Source of the DNA: Pseudomonas oryzicola
GTDB taxonomy: Bacteria > Pseudomonadota > Gammaproteobacteria > Pseudomonadales > Pseudomonadaceae
Direction of reading: 5' to 3'
NCBI RefSeq assembly: GCF_014269185.2
Contig: NZ_JABWRZ020000001.1
Coordinates: 3,125,001-3,189,000, forward strand
DNA length: 64,000 nt
Below, piece by piece: positions 63,712 through 64,000 of the stretch; positions within the stretch are counted from its first letter, which is position 1; every line of letters starts with the position of its first letter. The notes beneath the pieces were generated by a model, which had not been told where the DNA came from, did not search any database, and saw only the letters and a list, made by a program, of their open reading frames with translations. The position numbers and the translations under genes are program-made.

Positions 63712-64000
63712 TCAGCCGTGCACCCAGCGCCGGTGCAAGCCACGCGCCAGGGCATCCAGCACGAACCCCAGCACCCCGATCAGCAACACCATTGCCATCA
63801 GCTCTGAATACGCCAGACGATCGCGGGTATCGAGAATGAAGTACCCCAGCCCGGCGCTCACCCCGAGCATTTCGCACGGCACCAGCACGATCCACAGAAT
63901 GCCGATGGCCAGGCGCACACCGGTGAGTACATGGCCGATCACCCCCGGCAAGATCACCTTGCACAAGGTTTCCCAGCGGGTGGCGCTCAAACTTCGGGTC
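63712..64000 (-). CDS. ABC transporter permease (SsuC/TauC/NtrB type), C-terminal part
   Basis: Only the last 95 codons are in the window; the reading frame continues past the right edge. The EAA cytoplasmic loop TRSLSATRWETLCKVILPG and the following GHVLTGVRLAIGILWIVLVPCEMLGVSAGLGYFILD are those of sulfonate/taurine/nitrate permeases. The C-terminal helix near VLLIGVLGFVLDALARGLHRRW closes the protein. The partner ATPase and binding-protein genes must lie beyond the window. The ligand is unknown. Confidence 0.9.
   Translation of the reverse strand, partial: TRSLSATRWETLCKVILPGVIGHVLTGVRLAIGILWIVLVPCEMLGVSAGLGYFILDTRDRLAYSELMAMVLLIGVLGFVLDALARGLHRRWVHG

Noticed and set aside
1..64000. CRISPR arrays, tRNA/rRNA genes and prophage genes
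   Set aside because: No regularly spaced direct repeats, no tRNA cloverleaf and no phage structural or integrase proteins were seen on either strand.

Overview
The window is high-GC chromosomal DNA of a Pseudomonas, most likely of the P. putida group. The evidence is the gene content and order (pgm, muxABC-opmB, tpx, amaC/dpkA, amino-acid ABC operon with amaD, kdgD-MFS-garD-KGSA dehydrogenase-GntR, TonB receptor, iorAB, argC), which from memory matches the P. putida chromosome. The many GC-rich REP-type hairpins in the intergenic spaces fit too. There are about 55 protein genes. I found no rRNA, tRNA, CRISPR array, transposase or phage gene.

Layout. 1-5.7 kb: a RidA-family protein, phosphoglucomutase, a DUF1345 membrane protein, a small DUF1652-like protein and an MHYT-GGDEF-EAL cyclic-di-GMP protein. 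5.8-14.8 kb: the muxABC-opmB efflux operon, with two RND pumps, one adaptor and one outer-membrane channel joined by 4-base overlaps. 15-17 kb: thiol peroxidase and a serine-type transporter. 17.3-25.2 kb: D-lysine catabolism, with amaC and dpkA facing an RpiR regulator followed by a binding protein, two permeases, D-amino-acid dehydrogenase and ATPase. 25.5-33.5 kb: a C26 amidohydrolase and then the galactarate/glucarate module, which ends at 2-oxoglutarate and is probably controlled by the GntR/FadR-type repressor at its far end. 33.7-40.4 kb: a small exported protein, a HEAT-like DNA-alkylation-repair protein, a duplicated periplasmic protein, a Fur-type TonB receptor, a sorbosone/glucose dehydrogenase lipoprotein with a DUF2231 partner, and a small lipoprotein. 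40.8-44.6 kb: an orphan type VI secretion effector with a MIX-type N-terminus and pore-like C-terminus, followed by its probable membrane immunity protein. 44.6-53.2 kb: a methyltransferase, an OsmC-YcaO fusion, and a molybdenum hydroxylase operon (iorA, iorB, triheme cytochrome c, XdhC-like factor). 53.2-64 kb: small metabolic, transport and regulatory genes, including two LysR regulators divergent from their likely targets, argC, a GNAT acetyltransferase and a truncated ABC permease.

The most striking features are: the effector/immunity pair, whose variable part lies in an AT-rich tract of about 1.3 kb; the operator half-site shared by the sugar-acid operon and its regulator; a CpxR-like box before muxA; a 211-bp inverted-repeat element and a 46-bp perfect palindrome; and several enzymes that lack a canonical catalytic residue (RidA, SDR).
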